From assembly GCA_041498815.1 (NCBI GenBank), contig JBGQJC010000002.1, positions 1 through 64,000 of the forward strand: a DNA stretch of 64,000 bases, given 5' to 3'. The first letter of the stretch is position 1. Each line of letters opens with the position of its first letter. This document shows positions 43,089-52,161 of the stretch, one piece after another. This DNA comes from DATDPM01 sp041498815 (GTDB lineage Bacteria > Pseudomonadota > Alphaproteobacteria > DATDPM01). The position numbers and the translations under genes are program-made. Under the pieces are notes generated by a model. That model saw nothing but the letters and a program-made list of their open reading frames with translations. It made no database searches and was not told the DNA's origin.

Positions 43089-43933
43089 CCGCAAGGGCGG
43101 CCGCGATCGAGACACCTTCGGGCAAGGGCGCCCGCGACGAGAATTTCCCGGTGGGGTCGTTCCTGATCTCGGCCCGGCTTAGGCCCCATGTCGCGCTTTT
43201 TTATGCCTTCGCCCGCGCCATCGATGACATCGCGGATAACCCGAAGCTTACGCCCGAGGACAAGATTGCGCGGCTCGACGGTTTTGCCGCCGCGATCACG
43301 GGCCGCATCGCCGACGTGCCCGGATATGAAAAAGCGTACCGCCTGCGCAGGAGCCTCGCCGAGACAAATATTCCGGCGCAGCACGGCATGGATCTCGTGG
43401 CCGCCTTCAAGCAGGACGCGATCAAGCCGCGTTACGCGGATTGGGACGATCTGATGGGATATTGCAATCTCTCGGCCGCCCCCGTCGGACGGTATTTTCT
43501 CGACCTTCACGGCGAGAGCCAGGACGCCTGGCCTGCCGCCGACGCGCTCTGCAACGCGCTTCAGGTCATCAATCATCTGCAGGACTGCGCCGACGATTAC
43601 CGCAACTTGAACCGCGTCTATCTGCCGCAGGACTGGATGGCGGCCGAGGGCGCGGACGTGGCCGAGCTTGGGGCGGATCGCGCCTCGGCCCGGCTCCGCC
43701 GGGTATTGGACCGGTGCCTGGATGCAACCGAAAAACTGCTGGTGTTGGCCCGGGAACTCCCCGGCCGGCTCAAGAGTTCCAGGCTGGCCATGGAATCGGC
43801 GCTGATCGTCGAGATCGCGATCGCCTTGAGCGCGATGCTGCGGGCGGAAGACCCGGTTGCCGGCCGCGTGGAACTCAACGTTCTGGGTTTTTTGATGTGC
43901 GGGATCAAGGGCGTGTGGCGTGCACGGCGTTGA
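43085..43933 (+). CDS. hpnC: Hydroxysqualene synthase HpnC
   Basis: The 282-residue enzyme is of the squalene/phytoene synthase fold. The two aspartate-rich motifs are AIDDIADNP and LQDCADDYRNLNRVYLP. In the HpnC-D-E route it converts presqualene diphosphate to hydroxysqualene. The ATG at 43085 overlaps the hpnB stop. A 258-bp gap follows before dxs, with no gene and no clear terminator, so dxs may have its own promoter. Confidence 0.94.
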   Translation: MTARAAAIETPSGKGARDENFPVGSFLISARLRPHVALFYAFARAIDDIADNPKLTPEDKIARLDGFAAAITGRIADVPGYEKAYRLRRSLAETNIPAQHGMDLVAAFKQDAIKPRYADWDDLMGYCNLSAAPVGRYFLDLHGESQDAWPAADALCNALQVINHLQDCADDYRNLNRVYLPQDWMAAEGADVAELGADRASARLRRVLDRCLDATEKLLVLARELPGRLKSSRLAMESALIVEIAIALSAMLRAEDPVAGRVELNVLGFLMCGIKGVWRARR

Positions 43934-44191
43934 ATCCGATCCCGCGGGACCGGACCCTCCGGCGGGACCGCACCCGTGGAACACCGAAACGCCCATTCTG
44001 CAAGCCTAAAATAAACTTTTCACGACAACGGCTTGGTAATAGACTCGGCGCCACATACGCCACCCCAGGGGATATGATCTTGCCGAGTATCCGCATTGGC
44101 CCCGCCCGGGCCGTGGCGAAGCGGGCGACACAGCGGGCGGCCTCGCCCGGGCGCAATTCCCGAAAAATCTAGTCTCACAGGAAGGATGGCC

Positions 44192-46105
44192 ATGAACTCC
44201 TCGACACCGTTATTGGACCGGGTGAAGCAGCCCGCGGACTTGCGGGGGTTTTCGGATGCGCAGCTGAAGGAGCTGGCCAAGGAACTGCGCCAGGAGACGA
44301 TCGACGCGGTTTCGGTGACCGGCGGACACCTGGGTGCCAGTCTGGGGGTGATCGAGCTTACCGTCGCCCTGCATCATGTCTTCGAGACGCCGAAGGACCG
44401 GCTGGTTTGGGACGTGGGGCATCAATCGTACCCGCACAAGATTTTGACCGGGCGGCGCGACCGCATCCGCACGCTGCGCCAAGGCGGCGGGCTTTCGGGT
44501 TTTACCTGCCGGGCGGAAAGCGAACATGACCCGTTCGGGGCGGCGCACAGCTCGACCTCGATCTCGGCCGGGCTCGGCATGGCGGTGGCGCGCGACCTTC
44601 TGGGCCGCGACAACCGGGTGGTCTGCGTCATCGGCGACGGCGCGATGAGCGCCGGCATGGCCTATGAGGCGATGAACAACGCCGGCTCCATGGACAGCCG
44701 CCTGATCGTGATCCTGAACGACAACGACATGTCGATCGCGCCGCCGGTGGGCGCCATGAGCGCCTATCTGTCGCGTCTGCTCTCGAGCCAAAGCTATCGC
44801 AGTCTCCGCCAGATCGCGCGCGACATGTCCAAGCGCTTTCCGCGGTCGCTGGTCGAGGCGGCGCGCCGCGCCGAGGAATATGCCCGCGGCATGATGACGG
44901 GCGGCACGCTGTTCGAGGAACTGGGATTCTATTATGTCGGCCCGGTGGACGGCCACAATCTGGACCATCTGCTCCCGGTGCTGCGCAACGTGCGCGATTC
45001 GGATGCCGAAGGCCCGGTGCTCCTTCATGTCGTGACGCAGAAAGGCAAAGGCTACGGCCCGGCCGAAGCGTCCGCGGACAAGTTTCACGGCGTCAACAAA
45101 TTCGACGTGGTGACGGGCGTCCAGGTCAAGCCCGAGGCCAAGGCCCCGTCCTACACCGAAGTTTTCGCCAAGGCGCTGATCGCCGAAGCGCAAGCCGATC
45201 CCAAGATCGTCGCCATCACCGCCGCGATGCCGTCCGGCACCGGCTTGAACAAATTCGCGAAACATTTCCCCGAGCGCTGCTTCGACGTCGGCATCGCCGA
45301 ACAGCACGGCGTCACCTTCGCCGCGGGCTTGGCCACCGAAGGCATGAAGCCCTTCGCCGCGATCTACTCCACCTTCCTGCAGCGGGCCTATGACCAGGTG
45401 GTGCACGACGTCGCCATCCAGCGGCTTCCGGTTCGCTTCGCGCTGGACCGCGCCGGACTGGTGGGGGCCGACGGGCCGACCCATGCCGGATCCTACGACG
45501 TGACCTATCTCGCCACGCTGCCCGGATTCGTCGTCATGGCGGCGGCCGACGAGGCGGAGCTCATGGACATGGTGGCGACCGCGGCCACGATCGACGACCG
45601 CCCGAGCGCGTTCCGCTTCCCGCGCGGCGAAGGGACGGGCGTCGCCCTGCCCGAGCGCGGCACGGTGCTTGCGATCGGCAAGGGACGGATCATTCGCGAA
45701 GGCACGGCCGTCGCCCTGCTTTCTTTCGGGACCCGTTTGCCGGAATGCCTCAAGGCGGCGGACGAGCTGGCATCCCGCGGGCTTTCGGTGACGGTCGCCG
45801 ATGCAAGATTTGCCAAGCCGCTCGACACCGACCTCATCAAGCGCCTGGCGTGCGAGCACGAGGTCTTGATCACCGTGGAAGAAGGCGCGATCGGCGGCTT
45901 TGCCGCCCATGTGCTGCAGTTCCTGGCGCTGGACGGCATGCTCGATGCCGGACTCAAGATCCGCCCGATGACGCTGCCCGACCGGTTCCTCGCTCACGAC
46001 AAGCCGCAGGTCCAATACGATCTGGCGGGCCTAAACGCGGCCCAGATCGTGACCACCGCGCTCACGGCGCTGGGAAGGGCAACCGAGGCCGAAAGGCGCG
46101 CTTAA
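44192..46105 (+). CDS. dxs: 1-deoxy-D-xylulose-5-phosphate synthase
   Basis: The 637-residue thiamine-diphosphate enzyme joins pyruvate and glyceraldehyde 3-phosphate in the first step of the MEP isoprenoid pathway. VTGGHLGASLGVIELTVALH and the ThDP motif IGDGAMSAGMAYEAMNNAG are clear, as are the DRAGLVGADGPTHAG and FDVGIAEQHGVTFAAGLATE signatures. The ATG at 44192 follows AGGAAGG by six bases; the ATG at 44186 is too close to it. Its place inside the hopanoid operon ties precursor supply to hopanoid output. Confidence 0.97.
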   Translation: MNSSTPLLDRVKQPADLRGFSDAQLKELAKELRQETIDAVSVTGGHLGASLGVIELTVALHHVFETPKDRLVWDVGHQSYPHKILTGRRDRIRTLRQGGGLSGFTCRAESEHDPFGAAHSSTSISAGLGMAVARDLLGRDNRVVCVIGDGAMSAGMAYEAMNNAGSMDSRLIVILNDNDMSIAPPVGAMSAYLSRLLSSQSYRSLRQIARDMSKRFPRSLVEAARRAEEYARGMMTGGTLFEELGFYYVGPVDGHNLDHLLPVLRNVRDSDAEGPVLLHVVTQKGKGYGPAEASADKFHGVNKFDVVTGVQVKPEAKAPSYTEVFAKALIAEAQADPKIVAITAAMPSGTGLNKFAKHFPERCFDVGIAEQHGVTFAAGLATEGMKPFAAIYSTFLQRAYDQVVHDVAIQRLPVRFALDRAGLVGADGPTHAGSYDVTYLATLPGFVVMAAADEAELMDMVATAATIDDRPSAFRFPRGEGTGVALPERGTVLAIGKGRIIREGTAVALLSFGTRLPECLKAADELASRGLSVTVADARFAKPLDTDLIKRLACEHEVLITVEEGAIGGFAAHVLQFLALDGMLDAGLKIRPMTLPDRFLAHDKPQVQYDLAGLNAAQIVTTALTALGRATEAERRA

Positions 46106-46146
46106 GTAAGGTTCGGCCCGAGGAACTCCGCCGGGCCCGGCGACAG

Positions 46147-47013
46147 ATGCTCGACGTTCGACCCGCGAGCCTCCACTCCCAATCCCAGATCGCGCACGCC
46201 CAACGCGTGACGGCCAAATCCGGCTCGTCCTTCTATTGGGGGATGCGCATCCTGCCGCGCGCCCGGCGCGAGGCCATGTACGCCATCTATGCCTTCTGCC
46301 GCGAGGTGGACGACATCGCCGACGGGCCCGATTCGCCCGAGCGGAAAATGGCGGAGCTCGACCAATGGCGAGCCGAGGTCGGGCGCGTGTTCGGCGGCGA
46401 TCCGCGCACGCTCACGGGCCGCGCCCTCTTTGAGCCGGTTCGGCGCTTCGCCCTCGCCCGCGAGGAACTCTTGTCCGTGATCGAGGGCGTTGCCATGGAC
46501 GCGCGGGAAGAGATGCGCGCGCCCTCGCTTGCGGCACTCCGGCAATACTGCGCGCGGGTGGCGGGCGCGGTCGGGCTGCTTTCGATCCGCGCCTTCGGCG
46601 ATGCCTCGCCAAGAGCCCGCGATCTGGCCCTGGCGTTGGGCGAGGCGCTGCAACTCACCAACATCCTGCGCGATTTGGCCGAGGACGCGGCGCGCGGGCG
46701 CCTTTACCTGCCGCGCGAGCTGCTGGACAAATACGGCATTGGGGCCCGCGACCCCGCCGCCGTGCTGGCCCATCCGGCGTTGCCGGATCTCTGTGCCGAA
46801 TTGGCCGCCATGGCGCGCGCCAAATTCGCAGAGGCGCAAGACGCCCTTGCCGACTGCGACCGGCGCAAGCTTCGGCCCGCCGTGATCATGATGACGATTT
46901 ACCGGCGCATTCTCGACAAGCTGTTGGTTCGGGGCTGGCGGCGCCTCGATCAGCCGATCGAGGTGGCGAAGCCGGAAAAGGTTTGGATCGCGCTGCGCCA
47001 CGGACTCCTGTGA
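46147..47013 (+). CDS. hpnD: Presqualene diphosphate synthase HpnD
   Basis: The 288-residue squalene/phytoene synthase-fold enzyme joins two farnesyl diphosphates into presqualene diphosphate. SSFYWGMRILPRARREAMYA is typical, and the aspartate motifs are FCREVDDIADGP and ILRDLAEDAARGRLYLP. The ATG at 46147 has no strong ribosome site; a GTG or TTG slightly upstream cannot be excluded. The stop overlaps the hpnE GTG start in a GTGA junction. Confidence 0.93.
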   Translation: MLDVRPASLHSQSQIAHAQRVTAKSGSSFYWGMRILPRARREAMYAIYAFCREVDDIADGPDSPERKMAELDQWRAEVGRVFGGDPRTLTGRALFEPVRRFALAREELLSVIEGVAMDAREEMRAPSLAALRQYCARVAGAVGLLSIRAFGDASPRARDLALALGEALQLTNILRDLAEDAARGRLYLPRELLDKYGIGARDPAAVLAHPALPDLCAELAAMARAKFAEAQDALADCDRRKLRPAVIMMTIYRRILDKLLVRGWRRLDQPIEVAKPEKVWIALRHGLL

Positions 47014-48293
47014 CCTTCGGGCGCGGGCAACGGCGGGCCGGCGCGGTGCATGTGGCGGGTGCGGGTGTAGCGGGCCTTGCCTGCGCGCTCCACCTGGCAA
47101 CCATGGGGCGCCGGGTCGTGGTCTTTGAGGCGACCGACCACGGCGGGGGACGCTGCCGCTCGCTCTTCGACGGCGCGCTCGAACGTACCATCGACAACGG
47201 CAACCATCTGATATTAAGCGGTAATTCAGCGGCGCGCGCTTATCTGCGCGAGGCGGGCGCGGAGGATTCGCTGCACATCGCCGCCGAGGCGGTGTTCCCG
47301 TTCTTCGACCTTAGAACCGGGGCGCGCTGGGTGGTAAAGCCCAACCGCGGATTCTTTCCGTGGTGGATTTTTTCACCCGCCCGGCGCGTTCCCGGCACCC
47401 GCGCTTCGGATTATCTCGCGGGATTGAGGCTCGCCTTCGCCAGCCGGACGGCGACCGTCGCGGAATGTTTCGACCGGGATAGGCCCGCCTATGAGCGGTT
47501 CTGGCGGCCGCTCGCGGTTGCGGTCCTCAACATCGCGCCTGAAGAAGGCGCGGCCAGGCTGCTGTGGCCGGTCTTGCGTCTCACCTTCGGCAAGGGCGAG
47601 GCCGCCTGCCGCCCGTGCGTGGCGCGGGAAGGTTTGTCGGCGACATTCATCGAGCCCGCGATCGCCAAGCTCAAGACCCTGGGCGCGGAAGTGCGGTTCA
47701 ACCGGCGTTTGCGCGGGGTCCGTACCGTCGAAGGGCGCGTCACGGAGCTCGATTTCGGCGACGAGAAAATTCCGCTCGGCGCGGAAGATTCCGTGGTGCT
47801 GGCCGTGCCGCCGGAATCGGCGGCGCAGATCATCCCCCGGCTCAAGGCGCCCAAGGAAGCGCGGCCCATCGTCAACGCCCATTTCCGTCTGCCCCGGGCG
47901 CCGGCCCCGTTTCCCGGGCAGAGTCCGCTCCTCGGGTTCACCGGCGGGGTTTCGGAATGGATGTTCGTGCGCGGCGACGTCGCCTCCGTTACCGTGAGCG
48001 CGGCCGCCGCTTTGGCCGAAGAGGATGCCGAGAGGATTGCAGCCAAGGTCTGGCCCGAAGTGGCGCGCGCCCTCGGCCTGCCGCCGGCAACCGCGGGGTT
48101 CCTTCCCCCCTGCCGGATCATCAAGGAGAAGCGCGCGACCTTCGCCCAAACGCCGGATCAGCTCGATCTTCGCCCGGGAACCCGGAGCCAATTCGTGAAT
48201 TTGCTGCTGGCCGGCGATTGGACCGACACCGGGTTGCCGGCGACGATCGAGGGCGCGATCCGCTCGGGACTGGCCGCGGCCAAACTCGCGTAA
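47010..48293 (+). CDS. hpnE: Hydroxysqualene dehydroxylase HpnE
   Basis: The 427-residue flavoprotein reduces hydroxysqualene to squalene, the last step of the HpnC-D-E route. HVAGAGVAGLACALHLATMG is the FAD-binding GxGxxG, followed by VVVFEATDHGGGRCRSLFD. LLLAGDWTDTGLPATIEGAI is the C-terminal FAD motif of the amine-oxidase-like family. The GTG start at 47010 overlaps the hpnD stop, so the two are coupled. Confidence 0.92.
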   Translation: MTFGRGQRRAGAVHVAGAGVAGLACALHLATMGRRVVVFEATDHGGGRCRSLFDGALERTIDNGNHLILSGNSAARAYLREAGAEDSLHIAAEAVFPFFDLRTGARWVVKPNRGFFPWWIFSPARRVPGTRASDYLAGLRLAFASRTATVAECFDRDRPAYERFWRPLAVAVLNIAPEEGAARLLWPVLRLTFGKGEAACRPCVAREGLSATFIEPAIAKLKTLGAEVRFNRRLRGVRTVEGRVTELDFGDEKIPLGAEDSVVLAVPPESAAQIIPRLKAPKEARPIVNAHFRLPRAPAPFPGQSPLLGFTGGVSEWMFVRGDVASVTVSAAAALAEEDAERIAAKVWPEVARALGLPPATAGFLPPCRIIKEKRATFAQTPDQLDLRPGTRSQFVNLLLAGDWTDTGLPATIEGAIRSGLAAAKLA

Positions 48294-48361
48294 CGCCACC
48301 TTGACAAGCCGGCCGTTAGTCCGTAACCCCCGGTTCGAGCCCGTTTTTACCGCACAATCCG

Positions 48362-50320
48362 ATGAACGCCGCGACCATGAACGAAGCCAAGCCCAAGATT
48401 GCGGATCGGCACCTCGACGCCGTGATCGAGGAAGCGCGGGCGGCACTGGCAAAACTCCAGGCGGAAGACGGGCATTGGCTGTTCGAGCTCGAGGCCGACG
48501 CCACCATCCCGTCCGAATATATTCTGCTGAAGCATTTCCTGGCGCGCTCCGAGGCCGAACTCGATAGCGCGCTGGAAAAAAAGATCGCGGTCTATATCCG
48601 CGCCTGTCAGGGCGAGCACGGCGGCTGGCCGCTGTTCTACCGCGGCGATTTCGATATGTCGGCCTCGGTCAAAGCCTATTACGCACTCAAGATCGCCGGC
48701 GACGGCGTCCATACCCCGCACATGAAGCGGGCGCGCGAGGCGATTCTGGCGCGCGGCGGCGCCGCGCGCTGCAACGTCTTCACCCGCGCGGCGCTGGCCC
48801 TTTTCGGCCAGTTGCCGTGGCGAGCCGTGCCCGTCATGCCGGTCGAGATCATGCTGCTGCCGCGCTGGTTTCCATTTCATCTGGCCAAAGTTTCCTATTG
48901 GTCGCGCACCGTGATCGCGCCGCTTCTGGTTTTGATGGCCCTGAAGCCGCGGGCGCGAAATCCGCGGGGCGTGGACGTCCGCGAGCTGTTCACCGCCGAT
49001 CCCGAAGCCGAGACCGGATATTTGGTAAACCCCACCGGAAAAAAGCTCGGCGATCTTTTGCTCGCCTTCGACCGGCTGTTGCGCAAGGCCGAGCCGTATT
49101 TCCCCAAAGCATCTCGCCGGCGCGCGATCGACGCCGCGATCCGGTTCGTGACCGAACGACTCAACGGCGAGGACGGGCTGGGCGGCATTTTCCCGGCCAT
49201 GGCCAATGCCGTGATGGCTTTCGACCGGCTGGGGTATGCGCGCGACCATGCCGACTACAAGATCGCCTTGCAGGCGATCGAGAAGCTCACGGTGCGGCTG
49301 GAAAACCGGACTTATTGCCAGCCCTGTTTGTCCCCCATTTGGGACACCTCGCTTGCCGTCCACGCCATGATGGAGGCGGGCGAGGCCAATGCCGGCCCGG
49401 CGATGCGCAACGCCATGCGCTGGATGACCGAGCGCCAGATTTTGCACGTTGCCGGCGATTGGGCCTGGGCGAGGCCGGGTTTGCGCCCGGGCGGCTGGGC
49501 CTTTCAATACCGCAACGACTATTACCCCGATGTCGACGACACCGCCGTGGTGGCGATGGCGCTCGACCGCAGCGACGCCAAGGCCTACCGCCAGTCGCTT
49601 TCGCGCGCGGCGGAATGGGTCGTCGGCATGCAGAGCAAGAACGGCGGCTGGGGTTCGTTCGACGCCGACAACACTTATTATTATCTGAACAACATCCCGT
49701 TCGCCGATCACGGCGCGCTTCTGGACCCGCCCACATCCGACGTTTCGGCGCGCTGCGTCAGCATGCTGACGCAGATGGGATACGGGCGCGAGCACCGGGT
49801 GGTCGCGCGCGGTCTCCGGTTCCTGCGGCGCGAGCAGGAGGCGGACGGCTCTTGGTTCGGGCGCTGGGGCACGAATTACATCTACGGCACCTGGTCGGTG
49901 CTGTGCGCCTTGAACGCCGCGGGCGAAGACATGCGCGCCCCTCATGTGCGCAAGGCGGTGGCGTGGCTCAAATCGCGCCAGCGCGAGGACGGCGGCTTCG
50001 GCGAGGATGGTGCCAGTTATTGGTCTCACCGCAAGGCCGAGGCCAAGGCGAGCACGGCGTCGCAGACCGCCTGGGCCTTGCTGGGCCTGATGGCGGCCGG
50101 CGAAACCAATTGCCCGGAGGTTTCGCGCGGCATCGCCTATTTGTTGAATGCCCCGAGATCGGGCGCGCGCTGGGAAGAGGAATGGTATACGGCGGTCGGC
50201 TTCCCGCGCGTCTTTTACCTGCGCTATCACGGCTACGCCGCCTATTTCCCGTTGTGGGCGCTGGCCCGCTACCGGAACCTCACCCGCGGCAACCTCGACG
50301 CCGCCCTTTACGGATTATGA
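48362..50320 (+). CDS. shc: Squalene-hopene cyclase
   Basis: The 652-residue membrane-associated enzyme cyclises squalene to hopene/hopanol. The catalytic DxDDTA motif is Asp390-Val-Asp392-Asp393 in YYPDVDDTAVVAMALDRS. Several QW repeats are visible, such as RQREDGGFGEDGASYW and QSKNGGWGSFDADNTYYY. GTNYIYGTWSVLCALNAAGE is the strongly conserved C-terminal segment. The ATG at 48362 is used; the ATG at 48377 is an alternative. Its stop overlaps the hpnG start (ATGA). It is hpnF in cluster order. Confidence 0.97.
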   Translation: MNAATMNEAKPKIADRHLDAVIEEARAALAKLQAEDGHWLFELEADATIPSEYILLKHFLARSEAELDSALEKKIAVYIRACQGEHGGWPLFYRGDFDMSASVKAYYALKIAGDGVHTPHMKRAREAILARGGAARCNVFTRAALALFGQLPWRAVPVMPVEIMLLPRWFPFHLAKVSYWSRTVIAPLLVLMALKPRARNPRGVDVRELFTADPEAETGYLVNPTGKKLGDLLLAFDRLLRKAEPYFPKASRRRAIDAAIRFVTERLNGEDGLGGIFPAMANAVMAFDRLGYARDHADYKIALQAIEKLTVRLENRTYCQPCLSPIWDTSLAVHAMMEAGEANAGPAMRNAMRWMTERQILHVAGDWAWARPGLRPGGWAFQYRNDYYPDVDDTAVVAMALDRSDAKAYRQSLSRAAEWVVGMQSKNGGWGSFDADNTYYYLNNIPFADHGALLDPPTSDVSARCVSMLTQMGYGREHRVVARGLRFLRREQEADGSWFGRWGTNYIYGTWSVLCALNAAGEDMRAPHVRKAVAWLKSRQREDGGFGEDGASYWSHRKAEAKASTASQTAWALLGLMAAGETNCPEVSRGIAYLLNAPRSGARWEEEWYTAVGFPRVFYLRYHGYAAYFPLWALARYRNLTRGNLDAALYGL

Positions 50321-51006
50321 GCGCCTCGCCTCAGGTCGGCGTCGTCACCGGCTTGGCGGCCGAGGCGGAGCGTTTGACCAAGACCGGCCGCGCCCCGCTC
50401 ATCTTCGTTTCCGGCAGCGATCCGGGCCGCGCCTTCGAGGGGGCGCGGCGCTTGGCTGCAAACGGCGCGGCGGGGCTGGTGAGCTTCGGGATCGCAGGCG
50501 GACTCGATCCCAAGCTTGCGGCCGGGACCGTCGTCTTGGCGCGCGCGGTGATTTCCGACGACGGAACGACCTATGCCGCGGACAGGGATTGGCGGCTGCG
50601 GGTTCTGGCCGAATTGGCGGGACGCATCGAGGTCGAGGCCGGCGTCATCGCCGGTTGGAACCGGGCGGTGCTGTCGGCCGGCGACAAGCGCAAGCTGTTC
50701 GAAGCGACCGGCGCCTCGGCGGTGGACATGGAAAGCCACGCGGTCGCCGCGGCGGCGCGCGAATTCTCGCTCCCGTTCCTGGCGCTCAGGGCCGTTTCCG
50801 ATCCTGCCGCGCGTAGCCTGCCGCCATGGATATTGGCCGGGCTCGACGGCTCGGGCCGGGCCCGGCCATTGGCCGTGTTCGCCAAGGCGCTGATGCGCCC
50901 TTGGGAAATTCCGGGACTTCTGGGGCTGGGCGAGGAAACCTGGGCGGCGTTCGAATCTTTAAGCCGCGTCGCCGAGATTGGCGCCCTCTTGACGCTCCCC
51001 GCCTGA
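50317..51006 (+). CDS. hpnG: Adenosylhopane phosphorylase/nucleosidase HpnG
   Basis: The 229-residue protein belongs to the nucleoside phosphorylase (MTA/SAH nucleosidase) fold. GLVSFGIAGGLDPKLAAGTV and ASAVDMESHAVAAAAREFSL, with the catalytic-site Asp-Met-Glu, are typical. It removes adenine from adenosylhopane on the way to ribosylhopane and bacteriohopanetetrol. The ATG at 50317 overlaps the shc stop. The 3' end overlaps that of the convergent hpnH by 48 bp. Confidence 0.92.
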   Translation: MSASPQVGVVTGLAAEAERLTKTGRAPLIFVSGSDPGRAFEGARRLAANGAAGLVSFGIAGGLDPKLAAGTVVLARAVISDDGTTYAADRDWRLRVLAELAGRIEVEAGVIAGWNRAVLSAGDKRKLFEATGASAVDMESHAVAAAAREFSLPFLALRAVSDPAARSLPPWILAGLDGSGRARPLAVFAKALMRPWEIPGLLGLGEETWAAFESLSRVAEIGALLTLPA

Positions 51007-52119
51007 TTTCGGCGCGTGGAGGCTTGCGACCGCGGCCTCGACCTGGCGCTCGAACAGATATTCGGCGGGCCGCGCGTTCTCGAGCGGGATTTCGGGGGCC
51101 ATCGGTGTTTCGGTCGCGATGCCCTTGAGCGTGACGCCGAGGGCCCGAAGCGGGTGCGATAGGGTGTCCGTTACCGCGGTCGCTTCATAGCCGCAATGGG
51201 CCATGCAGTTGGCACATTTCTCGTAATTGCCGGTGCCGTAACGTTCCCACTCGGTTTCTTCCATCAACTCGCGGAACGAGGAGGCATAGCCCTCGCCCAG
51301 GAGATAGCACGGGCGCTGCCAGCCGAAGACGTTGCGCGTCGGGTTGCCCCAGGGCGTGCAGTGGTATTCCTGATTCCCCGCCAGGAAATCGAGATACATG
51401 GGCGAATGGCTGAAGCGCCATTTGCGGCCGGTGTTATGCCGAAAGATGCCGCGGAAGAGCTCTTTGGTCTTGCGGCGGTTCAGAAAATGCTGCTGGTCCG
51501 GCGCGCGTTCGTAGGCGTAGCCGGGCGAGACCGTGATGCCTTCGATCCCCATCTCCATGACCGAATCGAAGAAGGCGGCGACGTTTGAAGGCTCGGACCC
51601 GTCGAACAGCGTGCAGTTGATGTTGACGCGGAAGCCCCGCGCCTTGGCCGCTTTGATCGCCGCCACCGCGCGGTCGTAGACGCCTTCCTCGCACACGGCG
51701 TGGTCGTGATGCTGGCGGTCGCCGTCCAAGTGCACGGAGAAGGTGAAATAGGGGCTGGGCTTGAAGAGGTCGAGCTTCTTTTCCATCAGCAGCGCATTGG
51801 TGCAGAGATAGACGAATTTCTTGCGCTGCAAGATGCCGGCGACGATCTCGCCGATCTCGCGGTGGAGCAAAGGCTCGCCGCCGGGAATCGAGACGATCGG
51901 CGCGCCGCATTCATCGACCGCCGCGAGGCAATCCGCGACCGAGAGGCGCTTGTTCAGAATCTCGTCGGGATAATCGATCTTGCCGCAGCCGGCGCAGGCG
52001 AGATTGCAGCGGAACAGGGGTTCGAGCATCAGCACCAAGGGGTATTTGTCGCGCCCGATAAGCCGCTGCTTCAGGATATAGGCGCCGACTTTGACCTGCT
52101 GAATGAGGGGAATTGCCAC
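50959..52119 (-). CDS. hpnH: Adenosylhopane synthase HpnH (radical SAM)
   Basis: The 386-residue radical SAM enzyme attaches the 5'-deoxyadenosyl group to diploptene. The 4Fe-4S/SAM site is Cys38, Cys42 and Cys45 in FRCNLACAGCGKIDYP. IVSIPGGEPLLHREIGEI contacts SAM. A further cysteine cluster (EKCANCMAHCGYEATA) near the C-terminus is of the family. The start is GTG at 52119; no better ATG precedes the radical SAM domain. It lies 42 bp after ispH on the same strand. Confidence 0.95.
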   Translation of the reverse strand: MAIPLIQQVKVGAYILKQRLIGRDKYPLVLMLEPLFRCNLACAGCGKIDYPDEILNKRLSVADCLAAVDECGAPIVSIPGGEPLLHREIGEIVAGILQRKKFVYLCTNALLMEKKLDLFKPSPYFTFSVHLDGDRQHHDHAVCEEGVYDRAVAAIKAAKARGFRVNINCTLFDGSEPSNVAAFFDSVMEMGIEGITVSPGYAYERAPDQQHFLNRRKTKELFRGIFRHNTGRKWRFSHSPMYLDFLAGNQEYHCTPWGNPTRNVFGWQRPCYLLGEGYASSFRELMEETEWERYGTGNYEKCANCMAHCGYEATAVTDTLSHPLRALGVTLKGIATETPMAPEIPLENARPAEYLFERQVEAAVASLHAPKSGGERQEGANLGDAA

Positions 52120-52161
52120 GGGCGTTCCGTTTCTTGTTTCGTTGCGTTGCGGGGCGCCGGT

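Noticed and set aside
48325..48345. GGTTCGAGCC resembling a tRNA T-arm
   Set aside because: Only 68 bp separate hpnE and shc, and no acceptor, D or anticodon stems can be built around it.
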